A program made the position numbers and the translations under genes. A DNA stretch of 64,000 nucleotides from Rhodamnia argentea (taxonomy: Eukaryota > Streptophyta > Magnoliopsida > Myrtales > Myrtaceae): positions 22,203,782 through 22,267,781 of the forward strand of contig NC_063159.1 in the NCBI RefSeq assembly GCF_020921035.1. The letters run 5' to 3'. Under the pieces are notes generated by a model. The model did not search any database, was not told the DNA's origin, and saw only the letters and a program-made list of their open reading frames with translations. The stretch's first letter is position 1, and each line of letters begins with the position of its first letter. Shown here piece by piece: positions 32,987 to 44,210 of this stretch.

Positions 32987-33570
32987 GGGTCTGCATGGTA
33001 ACAATTTTGTTTTTGTGATTCTGTTTCCAAAAGCAAAAAAAATGAGAATCATGTTTGATAACACATATAATTTTGATTATGATTCTAGAAGCAGAATCAG
33101 TTTTGAAGAAAAAATGACCATTTTTGCAAAACCACAAAAAAGTTGGTTTTGACAAAAATAATCACTTTTGCAAAACACAAAACCTTTTCTTTCCTCCTTT
33201 CTTTCGTTACTATTTTATATTTACATTTTTCAAATTAAAATTTGGATCTTATTTATAACATGCTGAAAAAAAAAATAAGTGTATTTCAAATTATTATTTT
33301 TTGTGTATTGAAAATTGATCTTCAATTTACGAAGAAAATTTTAAAGTAATTACAAAATTAATTGATTTAAATAAAAAAATTGGGAAGAGAAAGTATTTTT
33401 GGGAACATAAATTTTGTACAGTTATCAAACGTGTTTCTATTCATGAACGGAATCACAATACTGGTTATCAAACACATTCGATTATCTAAAAACTCATTAT
33501 AACCATAATCAGAAAAAATCATTATAACCATAATCTGTTTTTGGGAACAGAATTGTTGCCATGCAGACCC
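32987..33570. mobile_element. Tourist-type (PIF/Harbinger) MITE in the A2 upstream region
   Basis: 584 bp, AT-rich, with inverted ends GGGTCTGCATGGTAACAATT / AATTGTTGCCATGCAGACCC and a 3-bp TAA duplication (32984-32986, 33571-33573). TIR start and TAA target are typical of PIF/Harbinger MITEs. A1 and A3 have the intact target 'tttctaaat' at the matching place. Confidence 0.93.
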
Positions 33571-34534
33571 TAAATCTCATGCAAGTAAACATATATATAT
33601 TTAACACACAACATGTCCTAATATGTTGGAATCTTTTATTTTTGATAAATGACATGTCGACATGTTACGTGTCGATACCGATACTATTTGATGATAGAAT
33701 AAGCCAAACAAGAAAACCCAAATGCTTTTCCTTATCTTCTACTGACCAACCGCAATTTCAGTGGCCAAATGGCAGCTGCAACGACCAAAAGGAACCACTC
33801 ATTATATGTCCCGTGAAGTCGTCTTCAAGGAGAAATGTTTTGGGATTTCTTTCCTCACATTGTTGGTCAAGAAGTTCTGATCTACTCGGACGTCTCTGTC
33901 ACCCATCCGCCGTCCGAAATCTTTCGGATCCATCTATATCCTTCAATCGGTCGGTTTTCATCGATGGACTCAAACTCGAGAAATAAATTATAATATTGCC
34001 AATATTATAAACAGGCGGCACCAATGACGATTCATGAGTGAGAGGGACTGGTCACATGTCCTTATTTTACTTGCGGTCCCTAACTTTAATAGTGTAGATT
34101 CATAACAACCACCTATTGAATCGGACGGGTTTAGCTTCCGTAAAACCAAGAAAACACAAACATCTATGAACTACAAGAGATCTAGCGTCAAATGACCTCT
34201 TTGCTTTTACTGTAGTTATTCAAAATATGCAACGTTTATAAATCTCGGATTCTACCAAAACAATTGTGTCCTTTTCAATCGTAAATCTGTAGCTTTCCAA
34301 GTTGTGAATCATGTCAACTCCTGTTACTCGTAGCAAAGGGACAAATGGCCCGATTGAAAGCAGAATTTTGAGGGCTAATGATGATAAAAAAAGGTTAGGG
34401 GGACCGAGCGAAAGCGATGGTAATGATCTAGAGAAAGCAGGAAGAAATGCAACAGGACCTCTCCAATGGCCATTATGAACTAGAAGAAGTTAGACGAACA
34501 TATACCTCTGTAGATTCACAAAGGCAAGCCTGCC

Positions 34535-36355
34535 ATGGATTACCTAGTCTTGCTTTTGTGCCTTCACTTACTGTGGGGCTTGATCCAAGCTCTCTCTTTC
34601 GTTGGAACGAGAGTCCAAAGGGCTCCCTCCAACCTCCCGCCCGGTCCGCGGCCTCTTCCGCTCATCGGTAACCTCCTCGAACTCGGAAAGCTTCCCCACA
34701 AGTCTCTTGCCAGGCTCGCCCGCACTTACGGCCCCATAATGAAACTCCAGCTCGGCTTCGTAACCACAGTTGTCATTTCTTCTCCAGCACTCGCCAACGA
34801 AATCCTCCGAACCCACGATGCCATCTTCGTGAGTCGAACGATTCCGGACACCATCACAGCCCACAACCACGATCAGCTCGGCTTGCCCCGGATGCCCATT
34901 TCGCCTCTCTTTCGAAAGCTTAGAAAAATGTACAACTCCCATCTATTGTCCAATACGAAACTTGATTCCAACCAGCAACTTCGCAGCATGAAAGTTGAAG
35001 AACTTGTCTGCTACGTTCGAAGATGTGCGCACAGTGGCGATGCCATAGACATTGGCGAGGCTGCTTTTAGGACTAGCCTCAACTCTCTGTCGAACACGGT
35101 TTTCTCACTGGACATGACTTGCCCTTCAAATTCAGCTAAAGAGTTGAAGGAGCTGGTGTGGCAAATCATGGCCGAGGTTGGAAAGCCAAACCTTGCAGAT
35201 TACTTTCCTGTGCTGAAGAAGATTGATCCACAGGGCTTGAAGCGCCGGACGGAATTGTGTTTTGGCGAGATGTTCGATATCTTCGATGTCCTCATCAAGA
35301 AACGGTGGCAGCTGAGGATGCAGTCTGGTTCAGTTACTAGCAACGATGTCTTGGATGCTCTTCTTGATGTAGTGGAAGAGAAGAGTGAGGACATGGACAT
35401 CTCTCTAGTCAAGCATCTGCTTCTGGTATTCAATCTTCTCTTTGTTTGTCACTACCTTATTTGTCGAACAATATTTTCATTCACCTGTCGTCATTGTCGT
35501 CATTCGACCAAAAAAAACTAGGGAAAAACACCGTTGCCGCGCATGATGATCTTGTTGTTACAATTTTTCGTACAATTTGTAAGTTTGATTCACTCAGCAT
35601 AAATAGAACAACCTTATGGAATCAAGGCTATTGCTCTATTTCACTTTGGTTGTACTTGGTTTCACTTCTTTTGCTGCAAACGATGAATCTAAATCTTCCC
35701 ATTGTAAGTACTTATCATGCTCTGATGTCCGTTGCAAATGATGACCACAGGACTTCTTTGTTGCCGGTACCGAAACCACTTCAAGTACTCTAGAGTGGGC
35801 AATGGCGGAGCTACTTTGCAACTCGGAGACGCTATCAAAAGCCCATTCCGAGCTCCATGAAGTCATCGGCAAAGGCAACCGGATGGAGGAAGTCGATATC
35901 CCTCACTTACCATACTTACAGGCTATCGTAAAAGAAACTTTTCGACTTCACCCACCATTTCCACTTCTCCTCCCACGCAAGTCTGAAGCCGATACACAAA
36001 TAGGCGGTTTCACCATTCCAAAGGGCGCACAAGTTCTTATCAATGCGTGGGCTATAGGAAGAGATCCTAGCATTTGGGTCAATCCAAACGAATTTGTGCG
36101 GAGAGGTTCCTAGGATCCGATATAGATCTCCGGGGAAGTAATTTTGAGCTTGTACCATTTGGCGGTGGCAGGCGAAGTTGTCCAGGATTGCCGTTGGCCA
36201 CGAGAATGTTACATCTGATGCTGGGTTCGCTCGTTAACGCATTTAATTGGAGGCTCGAAGACGGTGTCACACCAGAAACAATGAACATGGAAGACAAGTT
36301 CGGGGTCAGCGTGCAGAGAGCTCAGCCTCTGAAAGTCGTGGCCTTGCCAGCGTAA
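34535..36355 (+). pseudogene. Cytochrome P450, type A copy 2 (A2), frameshifted
   Basis: Exon 1 (34535-35425) is a complete 297-codon frame. Exon 2 (35751-36355) begins normally with DFFVAGTETT and keeps ETFR, but one C is missing at about 36099 in the codon for Pro of the PERF motif. The frame then reads VRRGS and stops at 36111-36113. The heme-binding region with its Cys is still present in the +1 frame (36114-36355) but is not translated. A product would lack the axial Cys and be inactive. Leader, intron length (325 bp) and upstream ORF match A1 and A3. A Tourist-type MITE lies about 960 bp upstream. A sequencing error at one base would be the only benign explanation. Confidence 0.9.
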
Positions 36356-36689
36356 ACTGCGGAAAGATTTATGTTATGGAGCATGTACTAATGAGACCCC
36401 TCGTTTGAACACATTCGGAACATGTGTTGTGTTGTTATTTGCATGACATCATTCCCAATCTATGGAACGAATCAGCCCCGACTTGCCCGGAAAAAGACAT
36501 AAGAGAAGGGTCTGCGGTCCTTGGCTTCAATAATGCAGGTTCATAGCAACCGCTCAATTTCTGGTGGACAGTAAAAAGAGATGACAACTTGGCCATAATT
36601 TATCCATGTCAGAGTAATTAAATATTAAATTACGTATTCATCTAATAATTTAAGAGTGATATCACAAAATTTCACATAGTATCAGAACA

Positions 36690-36893
36690 GGAGATCCTGA
36701 ATTGAAAGAAAAAAGAAATGCAAGAGGACCACCACAATGGCCTCCATATGATAGAAGAAATAGAGGAACATGCACCTTTTTGCAGATTCAGAAAGAGGCA
36801 AGCCTCACAAATCATAAGCGCAGAGACATGGATTTCTTAGCAATGATCTTTTGCCTTTACCTTCTCTGGGGCATTGTTGCAAGTTCTCGTTTT
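36690..36893 (+). pseudogene. P450 relic C2, cut after ~22 codons
   Basis: Leader plus ATG at 36828 and the membrane anchor start MDFLAMIFCLYLLWGIVASS, then an abrupt switch to copia-2-like LTR sequence at about 36886-36893. The junction shares TTCTC with both parents. Same element as C1 and C3 but shorter. Confidence 0.85.
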
Positions 36894-37110
36894 ATTTGCT
36901 AATTGGAAAGATTAAAATTTTATTTAGCAATGATCTTTTGCCGCTAAATTTAATTTATTTTTTCCTTAAGGCTTAAAATAGGGAAAGTAAATTGGATTTG
37001 CCTATTTCTCGTTTTATTTGCTAATTGGAAAGATTTAAATTTTATTTAGTTTTATTTAATTTTCTAAAAAAATAAAAAGAAATGGGAAACGAGCCCGGCC
37101 GGATGGGGTC
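36886..37110. repeat. Template-switch junction: interleaved P450 relic and LTR pieces
   Basis: The order is relic C, then LTR piece (tctcgttttatttgctaatt, 36885-36924), then a short second copy of relic sequence (agcaatgatcttttgcc, 36926-36942), then a longer LTR piece (36943-37110) that contains the first LTR piece again (37007-37048). The LTR portion corresponds to about 25010-25150 of unit 1. Confidence 0.8.
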
Positions 37111-37990
37111 GACACAAGAAACCAAGAAACGAAACATGGGACGACAGAGAAAGATTCGTAGATCAACGGGACTCTTTCTTTTTCCTTGGGCGGCCGAGGC
37201 GGAAAGCGAGACTTTGTCGCTTTCCGGCGGTGTCGGCCGGTGGTCAAAGGCCCTGGTCGTGATGCTTTGTAGCCCACCATTGTCGACGTCTTCGCGTGGC
37301 ATATTTTCCTCATGCTCTTAATGACACCAGGCCAAGCATTGTTAGGGTTTCTTTTCAATTGTACTACGTTTTTTTTTTTTTTTTCATTTTTCCAGAGTGC
37401 GTATCTATTTTGAAAATATTCTCTTGATGATAACTTTGTTTTTTTCCCTATAGGGTTCGCTGTAACTGTCATTTGTGCTAAATCACATTTATTGTGTCAA
37501 AGAAGACTCGAAATCTTATGTTACAATTCAACTATCCCCATCATTTATAGTGAGATTGTTCAAATCGGTATTTTAATTTATATCTCGTGTCGAACTCCTT
37601 ATCCGATACCAGGTTAAACTAGCTTTGCGTCAATAGATAAACAGTAGAATCCGCACGAAAAATGTAGGACAAGTTCGATCAGCAGCTAATTGAATTGGTT
37701 TAACGGTTGGATCAAGTACGCTTTTCAAAATTTTGTTAGTCTTACTCCATACGTGTGGCTTAGATATGATCTACGGCAATTTTTTTTTTCTGCCATAATT
37801 ACACTGTTAATATCCATTATTAGCTAATGTTATAGGTTGATCTCAATTTTATTCACTAACATAATAAGAATTAACTAATCTTGTTGGTAAGTACAACCAA
37901 TAATTTCAAAAGAAAATAAATCAATTCTGTACCTTGATAGACTATATGTTACTTTGAAAATATGTTCGAAGGCATGACCAACTCCTTGTT
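37111..37990. other. A2-B2 spacer, unique part
   Basis: Not found in the other two units. Short open frames (for example 37082-37321) show no known domain. A poly-T tract lies at about 37370-37384. I see no gene or recognisable element. Confidence 0.5.
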
Positions 37991-38255
37991 AATAATCAAT
38001 TGAAGTTTTCTTTTTCTCTTTCACGTTTTCTTCTATCAAACGCGCGACCGTGAAAAAGCAGTCTACTTTTGTTTTGTATGGCAAAAGTCGCAAAGCAAGG
38101 CCAAACGGTGACAAAGAATCATTGAGTGAAAGAGTTGCTGACTTCTCTAAGAAAAAGTGACAATTGCGATTAAAAAATTCACCTACTTTCAAGTAGTTAT
38201 TAATGGGAAGTGATCACACATGACACACCTTGTAGCTGTAGCTTCACAAAGAGAA

Positions 38256-39848
38256 ATGGACTACTTGGTTTTGATCTTGTGTTTGTACCTCCTCTGGGGC
38301 TTGTTCCAAGCTCTCTCTTCCGTCGCCGGGGGTGGCCGAAAAGATCGGCCCTCCAACCTCCCCCCCGGTCCACGGCCTCTTCCAATCGTCGGCAACCTCC
38401 TCCAGCTCGGAGATCTTCCCCACAAGTCCCTCGCCAAGCTCGCTGGCGCTTACGGCCCCATCATCAAGCTGGAACTAGGGTTTGTGACTACGGTGGTCAT
38501 CTCTTCGCCGGCGCTCGCCAAAGAGATCCTCCAAGCCCGCGATGCTGTCTTCTCGCACCGTATGGTTCCCCATTCCGTCATGGCCCATGACCATGACAGA
38601 CTAAGTGTGGGTTGGGTACCAGTATCTCCCCTTTTCCAATACCTCCGGAAAATATACAACTTGCATATCCTCTCCAGCAAGAAACTCGATTTGAACCAAC
38701 ACCTTCGCAGCAAGAAAGTGCAAGAGCTGATCACCTTTGTTAGGAAATGCGCGTGCGCCGGCGAGGCAGTGAATATCAGTGAGGCAGCTTTCAGGACCAG
38801 CCTCAACGCGATATCGAACACGATTTTCTCTTTGGACGTGATGGAACCTTCGAATCCTGCCGGAGAGCTGAAGGAAGTGATGGGGCAAATCATGGTTGAG
38901 ATTGGAAAGCCTAACCTGGCAGATTACTTTCCCATGCTCAAGAAGATCGGCCTGCATGGCCAGAAGCGTCGCGTCGCGGCGAATTTCAAGAAGGTGTTCG
39001 ACATCTTTGACGACCTGATCGAGAGAAGGCTGCAGCTAAGGAAGGAGACTGGTTCGATTGAGCGTAACGATGTTTTGGATAATCTTCTTGATCTAGTTGA
39101 AGACAAAAATGAGACCCTGGACATGTCCTTAGTCAAGCATCTACTTCTGGTACTGTGTCCTCGTATCGCGCTTCCTTATTTGTGATGATTAATGTCTAAT
39201 TCCTAGGTACAAAATCTTTGATTTGCGAAATTGGTCACGCAGGATGTATTCATCGCTGGCAGCGAAACCACTGCGAGCACTCTGGAGTGGGCGATGACCG
39301 AACTGCTTTGCAACCCGGAAAAGCTGTTAAGAGCCCAAGCTGAGCTCCATCTAGTCATTGGCAAAGGCAAGCAGATTGAAGAAGCCGATATTTCTCGCTT
39401 ACCCTATTTACAAGCTATCGTGAAAGAGAATTTCCGACTTCACCCAGTAGCTCCTCTCCTTGTTCCTCGGAAATCCGGAGAAGATTTCATCACAGGCGGT
39501 TTCACAATTCCAAAGGGTGCACAAGTCCTCATCAATGTATGGGCGATGGGTCGAGATCCTAGCATTTGGGACGATCCAGGCAAGTTCATGCCCGATAGGT
39601 TTCTTGGATCCGATATCGATGTTAGGGGACAAAACTTCGAGCTCCTGCCTTTCGGTGGCGGCAAGCGGATTTGTCCGGGATTGCCATTGGCCATGAGAAT
39701 GCTGCCTTTGATGCTCGGCTCGCTCATTAATGTCTTCGATTGGAAGCTCGAACAAGGCGTTACCCCTGAGAATTTGAACATGGAAGACAAGTTCGGAATA
39801 GCCATCCAACGGGCTGAACCTCTGAATGCTGTGCCCATTCCTATATGA
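38256..39848 (+). CDS. Cytochrome P450, CYP76-type, type B copy 2 (B2), mosaic
   Basis: Exon 1 is 38256-39149 and exon 2 39243-39848, with a 93-bp intron; 499 residues from the ATG at 38256. Motifs are as in B1: AGSETT, ENFR, PDRF and FGGGKRICPG. Exon 2 protein is identical to B1. In the first ~400 bp of exon 1, B2 shares several silent or conservative bases with B3 against B1, while from about 38,750 onward it is B1-like. A small insertion in the leader creates an in-frame ATG at 38220, 36 bases upstream, which would add 12 residues (MTHLVAVASQRE) before the anchor. I keep 38256 as the start by analogy with B1 and B3. The frame is intact and probably functional. Confidence 0.92.
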
Positions 39849-40690
39849 AAGAAGAAAAAGAAATGCATGCTGGGGTTGCGTTCTTTGTAATCATGATCTA
39901 TTATGATCATCGCATGGTCAATTTATGTGTTGAAGTTATTATTTGCTGTCCCACATCGGTTATGAATGGGTCATGTATCCTCTTTAAATTCATGTGGTAT
40001 CACTCCACCTATAAACTTAAGCTTTTGAATTAGACTTTTACGTCCTAATCTTCCTAATTGGACATCTCTTACCGTTGTGTCCCATCTCCGAGCGAAGTTC
40101 GACATGTCATCTTCATTCCGAGTCTTGACATCCTAGGCCGCAAGTGGGTCCAGTATAGTTATTACAAAGGACGAACAAATGCAGCATCAAACAGTTCGGA
40201 CCATCTATCAAACAGTTCGGCATCACAAAATGACTTAGCAGTGTGCAGTCCATCTCTAGGCTCACGCTCTGATGAATTGAACTCTAAATCCATGACTTTA
40301 TCCATGTCCTTCGATTTTGGAAGTGAAGGGTTACAGCCCTTACTAAAAGACTTTTCGACATTTCAGTCAAAGATAATGCAATCTCCAAACTATGCATATC
40401 TCATCCGCGCATGCTAGAGCCCAGAACAATCTAAGTCCATAAGAGTACTACCTGTATTAAACAAAAATTATACTGATACACTACAAGCAAAAAGTTTCGT
40501 ATGACCGCAATGGTCTAAGCGAGGCGAGGCCAGCCTCGTCGGCCGCTAAAAAAGAAAACCATAGGGAAAAATGAAACATAAATAAAAGATTCAAAAAAAA
40601 TATAATAATATGTCATTAAAGATTGACCATGTCGGCGCCGGCTATGCCACGTAGGACGGCCGGCATTCATCTCAATGATTTCCGGCCAAT
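39849..40690. other. 3' flank of B2
   Basis: Near-identical to 28699-29540 behind B1; I noticed a single base difference (a/g at 29484 against 40634) across this stretch. Contains the same ATG-less open frame (40058-40417) and the start of the dispersed repeat tail. Confidence 0.7.
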
Positions 40691-40694
40691 AAGT

Positions 40695-41433
40695 CTCAAT
40701 TGGGAAAATGTAAAAATATTTAGGACTTAATTGACAAACTTAAAAGATTTAGGACTTAATTGGTAAAAATACAATAGGTTTAGGATTTTTTGGACTATTT
40801 TTCTGCAAATTCTTTCTTCATCTTTAACTCACTAACTCGTAAGTAGACTTACGCTGGTTAGTTACAAACTTTATTGTAAATTAATTTTCCCACAACCATT
40901 TTTTGTTCTTGAGCGGATAATTTTTACAGAACCAGTAACTTCCACTCCACTTGTAAGTTGATAAATTCCTTAGTTTGCTGGTAACTTACTCCGTCAATGT
41001 AGAGCTATGTGGGTGCATCTTTAGTTTCACTCACTGCTCTCGATTTTCACTGTATATTTGAATGATAAATTTTGAAGCATTTAATCGAACTTATTACAGT
41101 TGAAGCATTCAACCAACTCCCACCTAGTTACAGGTTTAATCCGAGACTTTAAAAGCTTGCACTAGTATTCGCGTGAATTACAACTTACAAGATTGCGGTC
41201 AAGGGTACTTTCGTTAAAGGGCATAATGCACATGATGAGCACTTCCCACTTAAGAATTACGTGCATTGCACATTTTGATATGAAAAACAAAAAGTTATTG
41301 GCGCTAACAACTGAAAATCTGCATGTTACCGGTGGTAAAGTGTAAGGAGTTGAAAGTTTAGGGTTTAACTTGTAAGAAGGTAAGAGTTTAGGAGAGTAAA
41401 CGCAAAAGGTTCAGGATTTGATGATGTATAAGA
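40695..41433. repeat. S block, copy 3, left part
   Basis: Colinear and almost identical with 29545-30276. Interrupted at 41434 by copia-3 and resumed at 46642. Confidence 0.88.
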
Positions 41434-41851
41434 TATTGAAGATATCACCGCCTACTCTAGAATTCAATAACGTGACTCTTCGATAGATTTTTCGGTTTCC
41501 GATGGACATCTATCGACGCGCGTGTTTAGTGTTATTATTGTTTTGTAGTTCTTTTAGAGTCATCATTGTTGTGTGTCTCGAGAGTCCTTTAGTATTCCGA
41601 TGTGTAATTATTGCTATGTATCTGGACGGGTCTTTTCATGTACCTAGGGCATGTCGGGAGTCATGTTGTACGCCTATATAAAGGCGAGTCCCGTAATTGT
41701 TTCGTTAAGGTGAAAATAAGGTAAATATAGAAAATTGTTGAGTCCATCTCCTCTCTTGAAAGCTTCTCTCGTGTGAAGAGAACCTTTCACCTTCGATAGT
41801 CTTCGATCATCTTGAGGATCGAGACGTGCTTCGCAACTACGAGGTTCAACA
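41434..41851 (+). repeat. copia-3 5' LTR
   Basis: Bounded by TATTGAAG and TTCAACA. TATA box CTATATAAAG at about 41674-41683, set in the short palindrome CGCC-TATATAAA-GGCG. Followed after two bases by the primer-binding site. Confidence 0.95.
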
Positions 41852-41853
41852 TT

Positions 41854-41865
41854 TGGTATCAGAGC
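41854..41865 (+). promoter_or_regulatory. copia-3 primer-binding site
   Basis: TGGTATCAGAGC, the standard plant copia site complementary to the 3' end of initiator methionine tRNA, two bases after the 5' LTR. Confidence 0.93.
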
Positions 41866-42041
41866 GCGGTTATCGGGGACCGTGAATCAAGTCTTCCGGA
41901 GCGTGGTTCGTGAAGACGGTGGTTAGCGACCATTGTTCGTGTGTAAGCGGTCAAGGACCGGAGTACGTCGAAGCTCTGCGGAGTACGATCGGGGGCGTGA
42001 TCAATTGGTTGGGACCAAGCCGGGCATTTTTCTCCAATCGG

Positions 42042-42428
42042 ATGGCCGACGTATCAAGTTCGATGAATGGTATTGAGAAGCTCAACAATTCCAATTATAA
42101 TAATTGGAGTACCCGCATGCAGTTTTATTTGCGGGGTCAAGATTTGTGGGATATTGTTGGCGGCAGCAACACCACGGTACCCACAAACGATGGTGATCTG
42201 AGGAGATGGAACATCAAAGCGGGTAAAGCTCTTTACGCTCTTGCTGTGATCGTTGAAGATGACTTGTTGCAGCATATAAAGAGTACGCAGACTCCCAAGG
42301 AGGCATGGGATAACTTGGCAACGTTGTTCGCGAGGTCGAATGATGCCAAGTTGCAAAGATTGGAGAACGAGCTGCTGTCGATGTCACAACAAAATATGAC
42401 GGTGAGTCGAGTATTTCTCCAAAGTTAA
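42042..42428 (+). pseudogene. copia-3 gag, N-terminal part
   Basis: The ATG at 42042 begins MADVSSSMNGIEKLNNSNYN and continues with NWSTRMQFYLRGQDLWDIV, typical of copia gag. The frame ends at 42428 after an apparent one-base insertion near 42413. A one-base loss near 42462 puts the following sequence into the frame of the next ORF, so about 16 codons are misread. Confidence 0.9.
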
Positions 42429-42446
42429 GTCTATTTGTGACGAAAT

Positions 42447-44183
42447 TTGAAGCTAGATCCGAATAATGCCATCTACGAAACAAGAATGAGAAGGATTATT
42501 ATTCACGGGTTAAAGCCGGAGTATAATGGTATTGTTACGGCTACTCGTGGATGGGCAACTCAACCAACATTGATCGAACTAGAGAATATTTTGGCCAACC
42601 AAGAAACTTTAGATAATCAAATGTCTAAGGTTTCGATGAAGGGAGATGAGAGTGCCCTCTACGGTGATAAAAGAGGGTTCAAGGGCCAGAGGAGAATCGG
42701 TGCTAACAATAGAGATGACAAGCCGGGAAAAAGTCATGTCGAAAGGCAAAAGCAGCCGGCTCGTGGAGAATGGAAAAAGTGTCCTGGAGAGACGAGCTTT
42801 CGATCAGGGGGATCTTGGCGGAATCGTTATGGGAATGACAAAAGGCGTAGTGGACGATGTTACGTCCGTGGCAAAGAAGGTCATTTTGCCGGAGATTGTC
42901 GAACAAAGAGAGTTGAAGGAAATGTCGCAGCTTCATCGAAGAGGAGTGATTTCGATGACAATGTGGAATGGGACTTTCATGCATCTGTTGCAACGGAGGT
43001 ACAAGACGAGCTCGTTGCCTCGTCCATTGCCGAGTCGAACCATTCGATGGCTTTAATCACTGTAAGTGATAAGTCGATTAATTATGATGTTGATTGGATT
43101 GTTGATTCGGGGTGTTCGAATCACATGACCGGAGATCAAGGCAAGCCGTCGAATACGCTGGATTATACCGGTAGACGTGTAGTGATTACTACAGATGGCT
43201 CGAGGTCGCCAATTTCCCATATTGGTGAGACGGTGATAACTCCTCGACTCAATTCACAGCAAGTTGAATTGAAAAATGTGTATCACGTGCCGGGGATGAA
43301 GAAAAATTTATTGTCCGTGTCCCAGCTCACGGACTCGGGTAATTATGTTATATTCGGTCCACGAGATGTTAAGGTGTACCGAAGTGTGAAGCCCACTAGT
43401 CGACCAATCATGGAGGGACGTCGACTCGAGTCCGTTTATGTGATGTCCGCTCAAACGGCATACGTAAACAAAACTCGGAGGAATGATACACCTGATTTGT
43501 GGCATGCACGGCTTGGGCATGTAAGTTATCACAAGTTGAAAGTGATAATGCAGAAGAATATGCTGAAGGGCCTCCCCCGGTTGGAAGTTCAAGAAGATGT
43601 GGTTTGTGCCGGATGCCGGTATGGAAAGGCACATCAGCTTCCTTACGAGGAATCATCGTTCAAAGCTCGTACGCCTCTTGAGCTCATTCACTCGGATGTG
43701 TTTGGTCCAGTGAAGCAATCGTCTATTGGTGGATCAAAGTATATGATCACATTTATCGACGACTTCTCCAGGTATGTTTGGGTTGATTTTATGAAAGATA
43801 AATCCGAGGCATTTATCAAATTTAAGGAGTTTAAGGAGAAGATAGAAAGTGAAGTGGGCAAGAAGATTCTTTGCCTTCGTGCTGATAACGGGGGAGAATA
43901 TACTTCTAATGAATTCACGAAGTATTTGCAAGAGTGCAAGATACGTCGACAGTTTTCTTGTCCGTATACGCCACAACAAAATGGAGTTGCCGAAAGGAAG
44001 AATCGACATCTAGCGGAGACATGTAGGAGCATGCTACATTCGAAGAATGTTCCACCAAGATTTTGGGCTGAGTGTATGAAGACAACGGCTCATGTGATTA
44101 ACAGATTACCACAAGTAAGGCTTGGTTCTATGTCACCATACGAGAGGTTATGGAACCGCAAGCCGGTGGTAAGTCATTTCTGA
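42447..44183 (+). pseudogene. copia-3 gag C-terminus, protease and integrase
   Basis: 578 codons. The zinc knuckle reads CYVRGKEGHFAGDC: the second Cys of CX2CX4HX4C is Arg (CGT at 42867-42869). The protease has WIVDSGCSNHM with the DSG active site. The integrase zinc region has HARLGHVSYHKL and CAGCRYGKAH, and the catalytic core shows HSDVFG, RADNGGEY and GVAERKNR (D,D,E). The frame is lost near 44170, at the end of the core. Confidence 0.93.
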
Positions 44184-44210
44184 GTTTTTGGATGTGTATG
44201 TTATGCATTT

